From positions 1-16,407 of the forward strand of contig JBGTCD010000119.1 in assembly GCA_041749015.1 (NCBI GenBank): 16,407 nt of DNA. Direction: 5' to 3'. Shown here piece after piece: positions 7,929 through 14,506 of the stretch (the first letter of the stretch is position 1; every line of letters begins with the position of its first letter). A program made the position numbers and the translations under genes. Source of the stretch: JBGTCD01 sp041749015. Its GTDB lineage: Bacteria; Bacteroidota; Bacteroidia; Cytophagales; Cyclobacteriaceae. The notes under the pieces are model-generated. The model was not told where the DNA came from, did no database searches, and worked only from the letters and a program-made list of their open reading frames with translations.

Positions 7929-8753
7929 ATGGCAGTAAAAATCAGATTAGCCCGGAGGGGAAGAAAAAAACTCGCAAGGTATGATGTGGTAGTTGCGGAT
8001 ATCCGCGCACCACGTGATGGACGTTTTATTGAAAAAATCGGTACTTACAATCCTAATACCGACCCCGCAACCATTGTTATCAATGAAGAGCGGGCTTTTA
8101 AATGGGTCATGGACGGTGCCCAACCTACCGATACAGTTAAAGCTATGCTTTCTTACCGGGGAATCATGCTCAAGAAGCATTTACAAATAGGGGTAAATAA
8201 AGGTGCTATTACCCAGGATTCAGCTGATAAGAAATTTGATGAGTGGAAGGCTGATAAAGATAAGAAAATCACTGGAAAAGTTGAATCATTGGCTGCTAAG
8301 AGGGCTGCTGATAACAAGGCACGTCTGGAGGCAGAAAGTAAGGTGAAAGAAGCCAGAGCAGAGGCATTGAGGCTAAAAGCTGAAGAAGAAGCTAAAGCTG
8401 CCGCTCCTGCTGAAGAAGTAGAAACTGCTGATGTAGAGGCTTCCGCTGATGAGGCAGCAGCTCCTGAAGCTAAAGCTGAAGAAACGACTGCAGAGACTCC
8501 GACTGAAGAGGCAGAAGCACTGACGGCCGAAGTAAAGGAAGAGGAGGAAGCGCCAAAAGAGGCATCTGCAAAAGAAGAGGCTCCGGAGGCAAAGGCTGCC
8601 GAGGAAGCTCCTGATGCTAAAGCTAAAGAAGAAGCCCCGGTAGCTAAGACTCCTGAGGAAGCTCCTGAAGCCAAGGCTAAAGAAGATGCTCCTAAGAATG
8701 AAGAAGCTGAGGGATCAAAAGAGGACGCTCCCGAATCGGAAGAAAAGAAATAA
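7929..8753 (+). CDS. rpsP: 30S ribosomal protein S16 with long acidic Ala/Glu/Lys tail
   Basis: 274 aa, against about 80-90 for the common S16. Residues 1-about 85 are the S16 fold: MAVKIRLARRGRKKLARYDVVVAD at the start, then FIEKIGTYNPNT, and LSYRGIMLKKH near 74-84. Residues about 85-160 are lysine/glutamate/alanine-rich and probably helical. Residues about 160-274 are a low-complexity acidic tail of A, E, P, K and D that includes five EEAP/EDAP units spaced exactly nine residues apart. S16 is a primary 30S assembly protein, and its core should act normally here. Extended S16 proteins are known in Bacteroidota, but this tail is unusually long as far as I recall. The gene leads rpsP-rimM-trmD-rplS, is 15 bp from rimM and has its own promoter. 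The ATG start is unambiguous. Confidence 0.97.
   Translation: MAVKIRLARRGRKKLARYDVVVADIRAPRDGRFIEKIGTYNPNTDPATIVINEERAFKWVMDGAQPTDTVKAMLSYRGIMLKKHLQIGVNKGAITQDSADKKFDEWKADKDKKITGKVESLAAKRAADNKARLEAESKVKEARAEALRLKAEEEAKAAAPAEEVETADVEASADEAAAPEAKAEETTAETPTEEAEALTAEVKEEEEAPKEASAKEEAPEAKAAEEAPDAKAKEEAPVAKTPEEAPEAKAKEDAPKNEEAEGSKEDAPESEEKK
8574..8693 (+). repeat. 27-bp period repeat in the S16 tail (EEAPxAKxx units)
   Basis: The motif EEAP begins at residues 216, 225, 234 and 243, and EDAP at 252, so the period is exactly nine residues (27 bp). The units read EEAPEAKAA, EEAPDAKAK, EEAPVAKTP, EEAPEAKAK and a final EDAP. The DNA copies differ at many third positions while the protein motif is kept, which suggests the repeat is not a very recent slippage product. 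Confidence 0.85.
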
Positions 8754-8768
8754 TCCTAATCCATTCTC

Positions 8769-9299
8769 ATGGCCGTGAATAAAGACTCTTGCTTTGAGTT
8801 GGGTCATATCACCGGCAAAAACGGATTAAAAGGAGGTGTTCAGGTCTTTCTGGATGTGGACAAGCCTATTCAATACAATAATCTGGAATCAGTTTTTGTG
8901 GAAGTCCACCAAAAACTGGTTCCTTTTTTTATTGAATCCATCAGAATAACCAACAAAAAAGCAGTTATTCATTTTGAGGACGTTAATACGGTGGAGGAGG
9001 CGGAGACTTTGATTAATTCGCGACTTTATTTGCCGCTTTCAGAATTACCCGATCTGGGTAAAAAGGGCTTTTATTTTCATGAGATAATAGGATTTGCGGT
9101 AAATGACAAGCACTATGGCCCTGTTGGTTTGGTTACTGGTGTATATAACAATCCAGCACAGGATCTCCTGGGTGTAGATCATAAGGGAACAGAAATCCTG
9201 GTGCCGGTTATTGATGAAATCATCCTCAAAGTTGATAAAACCAATAGAGTCCTTTATACTGATCTTCCTGAGGGACTTTTGGAAATTTACCTGCCATGA
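8769..9299 (+). CDS. rimM: 16S rRNA processing / ribosome maturation factor RimM
   Basis: 176 aa, normal length. RimM binds S19 and the 30S head during late assembly. The N-terminal RimM domain (about 8-95) opens with ELGHITGKNGLKGGVQVFLD and includes VNTVEEAETLINSRLYLP. The C-terminal PRC-barrel (about 100-172) includes GFYFHEIIGFAV, GLVTGVYNNPAQDLLGV and LVPVIDEIILKVD. It starts with ATG 15 bp after rpsP and overlaps trmD by 4 bp (ATGA), so the two are probably translationally coupled. Position between rpsP and trmD is the classical arrangement. Confidence 0.96.
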   Translation: MAVNKDSCFELGHITGKNGLKGGVQVFLDVDKPIQYNNLESVFVEVHQKLVPFFIESIRITNKKAVIHFEDVNTVEEAETLINSRLYLPLSELPDLGKKGFYFHEIIGFAVNDKHYGPVGLVTGVYNNPAQDLLGVDHKGTEILVPVIDEIILKVDKTNRVLYTDLPEGLLEIYLP

Positions 9300-9973
9300 G
9301 AATCGACATTATTACCTGCCTGCCAAAATTATTGGAGAGTCCTTTCAGTGACTCTATTCTGCATCGGGCCATTCAAAAAGGCATTGTATCGATCCACATT
9401 CATGATCTCCGGCAGTTTGGTCAGGGCAAGCACCACCAAATCGATGATTATGCATATGGTGGCGGAGCAGGGATGGTCCTGATGGTTGAGCCTATTTTTG
9501 AATGTATATCCGGGTTAAAGAAAGAGCGTAATTATGATGAGATTATTTATATGAGTCCGGATGGCGAACTTTTAGATCAACCCTTGGCCAATAGAATATC
9601 CAATTTGAAGAACATTATATTGCTCTGTGGTCATTATAAAGGCGTGGATGAGCGGGTCAGAAAACATTTGATCACAAAAGAAATATCCATCGGCGATTAT
9701 GTACTTTCAGGCGGAGAATTGGCAGCGGCCGTATTGGCAGATGCAGTGATAAGACTGCTGCCCGGGGTACTTTCAGACGAGACCTCCGCGTTGACCGATT
9801 CTTTTCAGGATGGCATGATAGCCCCTCCTGTATATACCCGTCCTGCTACCTTCGAAGGATGGAATGTACCAGAAGTACTTTTGTCAGGTCATGAAGCAAA
9901 AATTGAAGCCTGGAGATTTGAGGAGGCACTAAAAAGAACGCGGGAGCGACGGCCAGATCTATTGGATGAATAA
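9296..9973 (+). CDS. trmD: tRNA (guanine-37-N1)-methyltransferase
   Basis: 225 aa, a compact but complete SPOUT enzyme. It methylates G37 next to the anticodon using S-adenosylmethionine and so prevents +1 frameshifting. Visible motifs: the start MRIDIITCLP, DDYAYGGGAGMVL (50-62), the trefoil-knot SAM site LLCGHYKGVDERV (109-121) and EISIGDYVLSGGELAA (129-144), and the catalytic Asp168 in TDSFQDG followed by PVYTRPATFEGW. The C-terminal helical domain binds tRNA. Its ATG overlaps the rimM stop. 74 bp separate its stop from the rplS ATG and contain the rplS promoter, so rplS is not solely dependent on the upstream transcript. Confidence 0.97.
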   Translation: MRIDIITCLPKLLESPFSDSILHRAIQKGIVSIHIHDLRQFGQGKHHQIDDYAYGGGAGMVLMVEPIFECISGLKKERNYDEIIYMSPDGELLDQPLANRISNLKNIILLCGHYKGVDERVRKHLITKEISIGDYVLSGGELAAAVLADAVIRLLPGVLSDETSALTDSFQDGMIAPPVYTRPATFEGWNVPEVLLSGHEAKIEAWRFEEALKRTRERRPDLLDE

Positions 9974-10012
9974 TTATTTTTTTAGGTGTTAATTTTTACA
10001 AAAAAATTTACC

Positions 10013-10032
10013 TATATTTGCAGTCCTTTTGC
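10013..10032 (+). promoter_or_regulatory. rplS promoter: -7 TATATTTG plus conserved start region
   Basis: TATATTTG at 10013-10020 matches TAnnTTTG exactly and ends 28 nt before the rplS ATG. It continues into CAGTCCTTTTG, giving the same 15-nt string as at rpsP (TTTGCAGTCCTTTTG, 10017-10031). No clear -33 element is visible in the AT-rich DNA upstream. It makes the in-frame TTG at 10018 an unlikely start codon. Confidence 0.7.
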
Positions 10033-10047
10033 GCAAACAAAGAAATC

Positions 10048-10401
10048 ATGAGTGACATAATTAAAGAAATAGAAGCTGAACTGAGCCAGAAAAAAGCGGA
10101 TTTTCCCGCTTTCAAATCTGGTGATACGGTCAATGTACACGTAAGAATCAGCGAGGGTAATAAAGAAAGGGTACAGCAGTTTCAGGGCACGGTAATTCAA
10201 AGGAAAAATGCCAACTCTGCAGGAGAGACATTCACTGTCCGTAAAGTCTCCGGAGGTATCGGCATCGAAAGGATTTTTCCGTTAAATAGTCCTTTTATTG
10301 AAAAAATTGAAATCCTTAGAAAAGGTAAAGTAAGAAGAGCCAGACTCTATTATATGAGAGGCAAGCAGGGTAAGGCTGCAAGGATCAAAGAAAAGCTATA
10401 A
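10048..10401 (+). CDS. rplS: 50S ribosomal protein L19
   Basis: 117 aa from the ATG at 10048, the family's usual length. L19 lies at the 30S/50S interface. The SH3-like core shows FKSGDTVNVHVRISEGNKERVQQFQGTVIQRK and FTVRKVSGGIGIERIFPLNSP. The basic C-terminus KVRRARLYYMRGKQGKAARIKEKL is diagnostic. A TTG at 10018 would add ten residues but overlaps the -7 promoter box, and MSDIIKEIEAELSQKK is the natural N-terminus. It closes the rpsP-rimM-trmD-rplS cluster, has its own promoter and is followed by a strong terminator. Confidence 0.97.
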   Translation: MSDIIKEIEAELSQKKADFPAFKSGDTVNVHVRISEGNKERVQQFQGTVIQRKNANSAGETFTVRKVSGGIGIERIFPLNSPFIEKIEILRKGKVRRARLYYMRGKQGKAARIKEKL

Positions 10402-10422
10402 CTGTAGCCAAAATCGTTATGT

Positions 10423-10457
10423 AGGCCAACTTTATCAAAATAAGGTTGGCCTTTTCT
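10423..10457 (+). terminator. Intrinsic terminator after rplS
   Basis: The stem arms GGCCAACTTTAT (10424-10435) and ATAAGGTTGGCC (10440-10451) pair over 12 bp with one G-U wobble, extended by the A-T pair 10423/10452. The loop is CAAA. TTTTCT follows at once. It lies 22 bp after the rplS stop and would end the ribosomal cluster transcript before accD. Confidence 0.85.
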
Positions 10458-10515
10458 ATTGAGGCTTAAAATTTTAAAATATCCTTTAATTTTTCATTTA
10501 GTTCAGCAACCTGCT

Positions 10516-10523
10516 TAACTTAG
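10516..10523 (+). promoter_or_regulatory. Weak -7-like box before accD (TAACTTAG)
   Basis: One mismatch to TAnnTTTG, ending 22 nt before the accD ATG, which is the usual distance in this window. Because a strong terminator separates accD from rplS, accD needs its own promoter and this is the best candidate. No -33 element is apparent. Confidence 0.3.
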
Positions 10524-10544
10524 TATTTCCAAAATCAAAATACA

Positions 10545-11387
10545 ATGACCTGGTTTCAGAGAAAAGACAAGGGAATTCAAACCCCAACAGAAAAGAAAAA
10601 GGAAGCGCCTGACGGGCTCTGGTACAAGTCACCAAGTGGTAAGATCATCCACACCAGAGAGTTGAAAAACAACTCTTATGTTTCACCTGAGGATGACTAC
10701 CATGTGCGGATAGGATCTAAAGAATACTTTGAAATACTCTTTGATAGCAACAAATTTGTAGAGCTTGATGCTAATATGACTTCAGCAGACCCGCTCAATT
10801 TTGAGGATACCAAAAAATATTCTGACAGAATTAAAGAAACCATAAAAAAATCTGAGCTTAAGGATGCCGTTCGCACTGCTCATGGGAAAATGAATGGTGT
10901 AAAAATAGTCATCGCTTGTATGGACTTTTCATTTATCGGGGGCTCTATGGGCTCGGTGGTTGGAGAAAAAATTTCCAGGGCTATAGACTATGCCCTCCAA
11001 AATAAGGTCCCTTTATTGGTGATATCAAAATCCGGCGGTGCCAGAATGATGGAGGCAGGTATTTCGCTTATGCAAATGGCAAAAACTTCGGCAAAATTAT
11101 CCTTACTTGATGATGCCGGAGTGCCTTACATTTCCTTAATGACTGATCCTACTACCGGGGGCGTTACCGCTTCTTATGCCATGCTCGGTGACTTTAATAT
11201 TGCAGAACCTGGTGCCTTGATCGGGTTTGCCGGTCCACGGGTAATCAGAGAAACTATCGGTAAGGATCTCCCAAAGGGATTTCAGAGCGCAGAGTTTGTT
11301 TTGGATCATGGCTTCCTCGATTTCATCGTGGATCGCCGGAATCTTAAATCAAAACTGACCACGCTGCTGAAGATGTTGGCCTCCTGA
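10545..11387 (+). CDS. accD: Acetyl-CoA carboxylase carboxyltransferase subunit beta, without zinc-ribbon cysteines
   Basis: 280 aa. Together with AccA it transfers the carboxyl group from carboxybiotin to acetyl-CoA, making malonyl-CoA for fatty-acid synthesis. The crotonase-like core has FIGGSMGSVVGEKI (about 128-141), SKSGGARMMEAG (about 161-172), the TDPTTGGVTASYAMLGD segment and EPGALIGFAGPRVIRET. The N-terminal zinc-ribbon region (about 24-58) is recognisable from GLWYKSPSGKIIHTREL and YVSPEDDYHVRIG, but all four expected zinc-binding cysteines are absent: SPSG stands where CPxC is expected and SPED where the second CPxC is expected. I recall this loss as common in Bacteroidota AccD, so the protein is probably functional. 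The gene is monocistronic, with comB convergent 10 bp downstream. Confidence 0.95.
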   Translation: MTWFQRKDKGIQTPTEKKKEAPDGLWYKSPSGKIIHTRELKNNSYVSPEDDYHVRIGSKEYFEILFDSNKFVELDANMTSADPLNFEDTKKYSDRIKETIKKSELKDAVRTAHGKMNGVKIVIACMDFSFIGGSMGSVVGEKISRAIDYALQNKVPLLVISKSGGARMMEAGISLMQMAKTSAKLSLLDDAGVPYISLMTDPTTGGVTASYAMLGDFNIAEPGALIGFAGPRVIRETIGKDLPKGFQSAEFVLDHGFLDFIVDRRNLKSKLTTLLKMLAS

Positions 11388-11397
11388 TTCTTGTGCT

Positions 11398-12105
11398 TCA
11401 GATTACAATGAAGCCTTCCTGGTTGACTTTAGGGATTACACCAAACTGATCTTTTTTAAGGCAGTAGGTGATATCCTTTTTTATTTCCAAACGGTTGAGT
11501 CTTTTTACATGGGATGATCCGGATAGAAATCCCTCAAAATCATTCCCGGCTTTTTCGAAGACCGAGCGGGCTACAATCGGGGCATCACAATCAGGTGTGT
11601 GGGTTTCTTCAAGAACAGCCACCAATGCCCCTGCAAAAAGTGTATCTTCCAGGTTTACTTTACCTTTCCATCCGGCACATACTATAATTACATCCTTTTT
11701 ATCTTGTTTTAGATAATTGACAATGGCTGAAAAATTAAGGAATGCACCAATAATAATTTCCTTTGCCGAGGATGATTTTTCTATGGCCAACGTGCCATTG
11801 GTGGTGGTGGTGGCTACTTTCTCTCCTTTAAGGTGCGGTTGCATGTATTCAAACGGCGAGTTGCCCAGATCAAAACCCGGTACTTTTTCACCATTGCGCT
11901 CCCCTGCAATGAAATAGCCTTCCTCTTTCATTGCCCGGCATCGTTCAAGATCTGAAAATGGCTTTATACCTTGAATACCACTGCCCAATCCGGCAACCAT
12001 GCAGGATGTGGCCCTCAGGATATCGACTACAACGGCTACCTTACCCTGCAACTCATACCGTCCAATCAAATCCGGACTGAGGCAAACTTCAATGGCTCCT
12101 TTCAT
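11398..12105 (-). CDS. comB: 2-phosphosulfolactate phosphatase family protein (ComB-like)
   Basis: 235 aa, full length for the family. ComB removes phosphate from 2-phosphosulfolactate to give sulfolactate in the archaeal coenzyme M pathway; many bacteria without coenzyme M carry homologues of unproven substrate. Family motifs present: VDILRATS (27-34), AGERNG (67-72), GFDLGNSP (77-84), TTTNGT (100-105), CAGWKG (143-148) and EDTLFAGAL (153-161). Its ATG shares one base with the gcvT stop (TGATG), so it is probably translated by coupling with gcvT, and both follow the promoter at 13217-13224. No ComA or ComC homologue lies in the window. The family call is firm; the biological substrate is not. 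Confidence 0.88.
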   Translation of the reverse strand: MKGAIEVCLSPDLIGRYELQGKVAVVVDILRATSCMVAGLGSGIQGIKPFSDLERCRAMKEEGYFIAGERNGEKVPGFDLGNSPFEYMQPHLKGEKVATTTTNGTLAIEKSSSAKEIIIGAFLNFSAIVNYLKQDKKDVIIVCAGWKGKVNLEDTLFAGALVAVLEETHTPDCDAPIVARSVFEKAGNDFEGFLSGSSHVKRLNRLEIKKDITYCLKKDQFGVIPKVNQEGFIVI

Positions 12106-13196
12106 CAGATAAATGGTGGTTTATGGATTTCAGCACGAAGGCTCTTTCCCCTTACTTCCACGAAAATTTCTTGCCCTGGAATGGCCAACTCTTTGGAAAT
12201 ATAGCCCATACCAATGCCTAGATTTAAAACTGGAGAAAGACTTCCTGAAGTGACCTTGCCTACGGCATTGCCATGGGAGTCCAGGATCGGATATCCAGCC
12301 CGTGGAATGCCTTTGTCAATCATCTTAAATCCGCTTAGTTTTTGTGTCACTCCATGCTCCTTTTCCTGTTGGAGGGTCTGGGCATTGACAAAATCTTTAG
12401 TGAATTTGGTTACCCATCCGAGGCCTGCTTCAAATGGTGAAGTATGGTCATCGATGTCATTGCCATAAAGGCAATAGCCCATTTCCAGTCTCAAGGTATC
12501 CCTTGCTCCAAGCCCTACCGGTAGCATGCCTTCGGGTGAGCCAGCAGCTAAGATGGCTTCAAAAACCTTCAGGGCGTTATTTTTATGAACATAAATTTCA
12601 AATCCACCTGCACCAGTATATCCGGTCCCTGAGATAATTACCTCAGGTACGCCTGCAACAGTGCCCACCTGGAAGTGATAGAATTTTATAGCACCTAAGT
12701 CAGTATCAGTTATTTTACTCAGAATTTTGGTGGCTAAAGGCCCCTGTAATGCAAAAAGACAGGTTTCATTACTAATATCTTTGAGTAGTGCACCAAATTT
12801 GTTTTGACTGTTGATCCAATCCCAATCTTTTTTAATATTACCTGCATTGACCACCAATAGGTATTTTTCGCTATGAATCCTGTACACGATCAGGTCATCG
12901 ACAATGCCCCCGGTTTCATTAGGCAGATAAGCGTACTGTGCTTGGCCTTCCGCTAATTTGGAGGCATCATTTGAGCTTAACCATTGGATAAGATCCAGGG
13001 CATTAGGACCCTCTACGATGAATTCTCCCATATGCGAGACATCAAACAGCCCGGCCTTTTCCCTGACCACAAAGTGTTCTTCTTTATCAGCACTGTATCT
13101 TACAGGCATCAAAAAACCCGCAAAAGGGACCATTTTTCCACCTAAGGCAATATGCTTTTCTTGAAGCGGTATTTTTTTCTCGGAGGGGCTTGTCAT
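12105..13196 (-). CDS. gcvT: Glycine cleavage system aminomethyltransferase (T protein)
   Basis: 363 aa, normal length. It transfers the methylene carbon from the aminomethyl-lipoyl H protein to tetrahydrofolate and releases ammonia. Motifs: LQEKHIALGGKMVPFAGFLMPVRY (about 11-34), FDVSHMGEF (51-59), GGIVDDLIVYR with the catalytic Asp near 101, the YTGAGGFEIYV strand (about 193-203), GLGARDTLRLEMGYCLYGND (228-247) and KVTSGSLSPVLNLGIGMGYI near the C-terminus. The last stretch and full length favour GcvT over the related YgfZ or sarcosine oxidase domains. GcvH and GcvP are not in the window; LpdA, the L protein, is about 9 kb away. It starts with ATG after an exact -7 box and ends overlapping comB by 1 bp. 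Confidence 0.96.
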   Translation of the reverse strand: MTSPSEKKIPLQEKHIALGGKMVPFAGFLMPVRYSADKEEHFVVREKAGLFDVSHMGEFIVEGPNALDLIQWLSSNDASKLAEGQAQYAYLPNETGGIVDDLIVYRIHSEKYLLVVNAGNIKKDWDWINSQNKFGALLKDISNETCLFALQGPLATKILSKITDTDLGAIKFYHFQVGTVAGVPEVIISGTGYTGAGGFEIYVHKNNALKVFEAILAAGSPEGMLPVGLGARDTLRLEMGYCLYGNDIDDHTSPFEAGLGWVTKFTKDFVNAQTLQQEKEHGVTQKLSGFKMIDKGIPRAGYPILDSHGNAVGKVTSGSLSPVLNLGIGMGYISKELAIPGQEIFVEVRGKSLRAEIHKPPFI

Positions 13197-13216
13197 GTCA
13201 AAAATTTAGATTTGGG

Positions 13217-13224
13217 CAAAGGTA
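13217..13224 (-). promoter_or_regulatory. -7 box of the gcvT-comB promoter (TACCTTTG)
   Basis: Read on the minus strand this is an exact TAnnTTTG match, lying in the 37-bp gap between the NRDE gene stop and the gcvT ATG and ending 21 nt before that ATG. It indicates that gcvT-comB can be expressed independently of the upstream NRDE gene. No -33 TTTG is apparent at 19 bp. Confidence 0.6.
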
Positions 13225-13233
13225 AAAATATTC

Positions 13234-14007
13234 TCAGAATTCTTCGGGCCACTTGAGTTGGTATTCCTGTTCGGTAAAGGCATCGCCTCCGTTATTGTAA
13301 GTCCTTTCTTTCATGGTCACATTTCCAGATTTATCTACTACGAGCAGGGTAGAGCACCTTGTGCCATATTCCGGACTAGCGATAAAGGCAGCAGACAGTA
13401 CTTTTTCCCATTCAGTGCCTACACCTGTATCAGGCAATTGTTCTTCAGGGTAAGTTGACTTGACGTCGAGAAAATTAAATAGGTCATTAAAATCAGGATC
13501 AGACTGATTGATAATGTTTTTTAAAAACAGTTTTCCTTCCTGCACCTTTGGCCATGGGGTATCCAGGATTTTGTTGCTCAGCCCGTGAATGCCAGCCTCG
13601 ATAAGCTCAGGCTCGGGACGTAAACTGGAAACATACCAAAGTTTGCCCCCTTCACCGATCACCAAATTAAAATCATTGTATTGATTCACTGAAGGTTGGA
13701 GGTTATTTAGATAGGCTTCGGATTCATCTTGACTCTTTAGGAACCCAGCTACCAAATCGCCCCTCGATAAGGCTTCGACTTTCAGCCTGCTCATATCACG
13801 GTAGTTCGTCACCATGGCGATTTTGCCATTTTTATTTATGCCCATCCAGGTGCCTCCTTTATCGAGATCTCTGCCAGCTAAAATTTCATTGTGATCTTCC
13901 CAAAACTCCAACGGTGCAGTAGGTCTGTTAAAAAATTCATCCCTGTTGGCGGCTACCACCAGAGGGTATTGTTCATGGGCATTATAGGCAAACAAAATCA
14001 AACACAT
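13234..14007 (-). CDS. NRDE / TANGO2-family protein
   Basis: 257 aa. The N-terminus MCLILFAYNAHEQYPLVVAANRDEFFNRPT carries the Cys2 and the Asn-Arg-Asp-Glu motif (21-24) that define the NRDE/TANGO2 family, followed by AGRDLDKGGTWMGIN (about 44-58) and VTNYRD. The mid and C-terminal parts (LSNKILDTPWPKV, GTRCSTLLVVD, ERTYNNGG) also fit the family. The biochemical role is not settled; eukaryotic TANGO2 has been linked to heme and lipid handling, and the fold recalls Ntn hydrolases with a Cys2 nucleophile. There is no signal peptide, so it is probably cytoplasmic. It lies 37 bp upstream of gcvT on the same strand, but the gcvT promoter in that gap weakens the operon argument. The start at ATG gives the conserved MC at the N-terminus. 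Confidence 0.9.
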   Translation of the reverse strand: MCLILFAYNAHEQYPLVVAANRDEFFNRPTAPLEFWEDHNEILAGRDLDKGGTWMGINKNGKIAMVTNYRDMSRLKVEALSRGDLVAGFLKSQDESEAYLNNLQPSVNQYNDFNLVIGEGGKLWYVSSLRPEPELIEAGIHGLSNKILDTPWPKVQEGKLFLKNIINQSDPDFNDLFNFLDVKSTYPEEQLPDTGVGTEWEKVLSAAFIASPEYGTRCSTLLVVDKSGNVTMKERTYNNGGDAFTEQEYQLKWPEEF

Positions 14008-14215
14008 GTCTAAAAGTACGAATTCAGGGTGAAACCTGTAAAGATTATGTCAAAATGGCAATTTTAAGCTCATTTGGCATTAGAATTGTTTTGAAAAAGG
14101 AAACTTTTGATGGGTGATGTCGTTTTTGAAGCAACCTCAAATAGGTTTTTGGATGAGGATACTGGAAAGGTATAATTATAGAGGGGGTATATAGATTATC
14201 TCGGAGTTTATTATT

Positions 14216-14422
14216 ATGGATTTGGACTATAGAAAAGCTATGAGACGACTATTTAAGAGAGGTGAGCGTGTCAAAAATGCCCGAGACGGTAAGGTTATGG
14301 AAGTAGTCAAATATATAAAAGGCAAGCAGGACCTTCTGGTAGAGTGCGCCTGGTTTGATTTGAATTCCAAAGAATTAAGAACCTTCACTATAGAGCAGAA
14401 CCAATTGCTCAAAGCCTCATAA
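14216..14422 (+). CDS. Small YodC-like (DUF2158-type) protein
   Basis: 68 aa, basic and soluble. The segment FKRGERVKNARDGKVMEVVKYIKGKQDLLVECAWFD resembles the DUF2158/YodC pattern of a short SH3-like beta barrel: a G[DE]xV start, a 'G..M.V' strand, then the V.C.WFD strand and a final EQNQL. Function is unknown in that family. GGAG at 14203-14206 lies 9 nt before the ATG, one of the few Shine-Dalgarno-like sites in this window. The 208 bp upstream (14008-14215) contain no exact -7 box, only one-mismatch candidates. The gene stands alone between the divergent NRDE gene and ispH and ends at an intrinsic terminator. That it is a real gene is likely; the family link is tentative. Confidence 0.7.
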   Translation: MDLDYRKAMRRLFKRGERVKNARDGKVMEVVKYIKGKQDLLVECAWFDLNSKELRTFTIEQNQLLKAS

Positions 14423-14424
14423 AC

Positions 14425-14456
14425 AAAGCCCCGGATTCGGAGCTTTTGTATTTTTT
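14425..14456 (+). terminator. Intrinsic terminator after the YodC-like gene
   Basis: AAAGCCCCG (14425-14433) pairs with CGGAGCTTT (14438-14446), with one C-A mismatch and the loop GATT, followed by TGTATTTTTT. It begins 3 bp after the stop codon. It ends about 18 bp before the ispH -7 box, so the two transcripts are cleanly separated. Confidence 0.7.
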
Positions 14457-14473
14457 AGCAGTCAACAATACCT

Positions 14474-14481
14474 TAACTTTG
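14474..14481 (+). promoter_or_regulatory. -7 box of the ispH promoter (TAACTTTG)
   Basis: Exact match to TAnnTTTG. It ends 26 nt before the ATC at 14507, which is the same range as the box-to-start distance of odhA (28), rplS (28) and gcvT (21). It lies 77 nt before the first canonical start codon, the GTG at 14558. A TTTT at 14451-14454 sits at 19-bp spacing but overlaps the terminator T-run and is weak support for a -33 element. Confidence 0.65.
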
Positions 14482-14506
14482 TGGTTTATCATTAAAAGTA
14501 AGAGCT

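Noticed and set aside
8153..8674. Long minus-strand frame rich in Ala/Ser opposite the rpsP tail
   Set aside because: It is the antisense shadow of the repetitive GCT/GAA-rich tail; its ASGASS-like repeat mirrors the S16 repeat, and rpsP is certain.
10018..10047. Ten-residue N-terminal extension of rplS from TTG
   Set aside because: The TTG is part of the -7 box TATATTTG; the ATG at 10048 gives the normal L19 length.
14011..14018. -7-like box TACTTTTA (minus strand) before the NRDE gene
   Set aside because: It has one mismatch and would place the transcript start at about the ATG itself, implying a leaderless mRNA; too weak to list as a promoter.
14102..14109. -7-like box AACTTTTG upstream of the small YodC-like gene
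   Set aside because: One mismatch, no -33 at proper spacing, and over 100 bp from the start codon; could be chance in AT-rich DNA.
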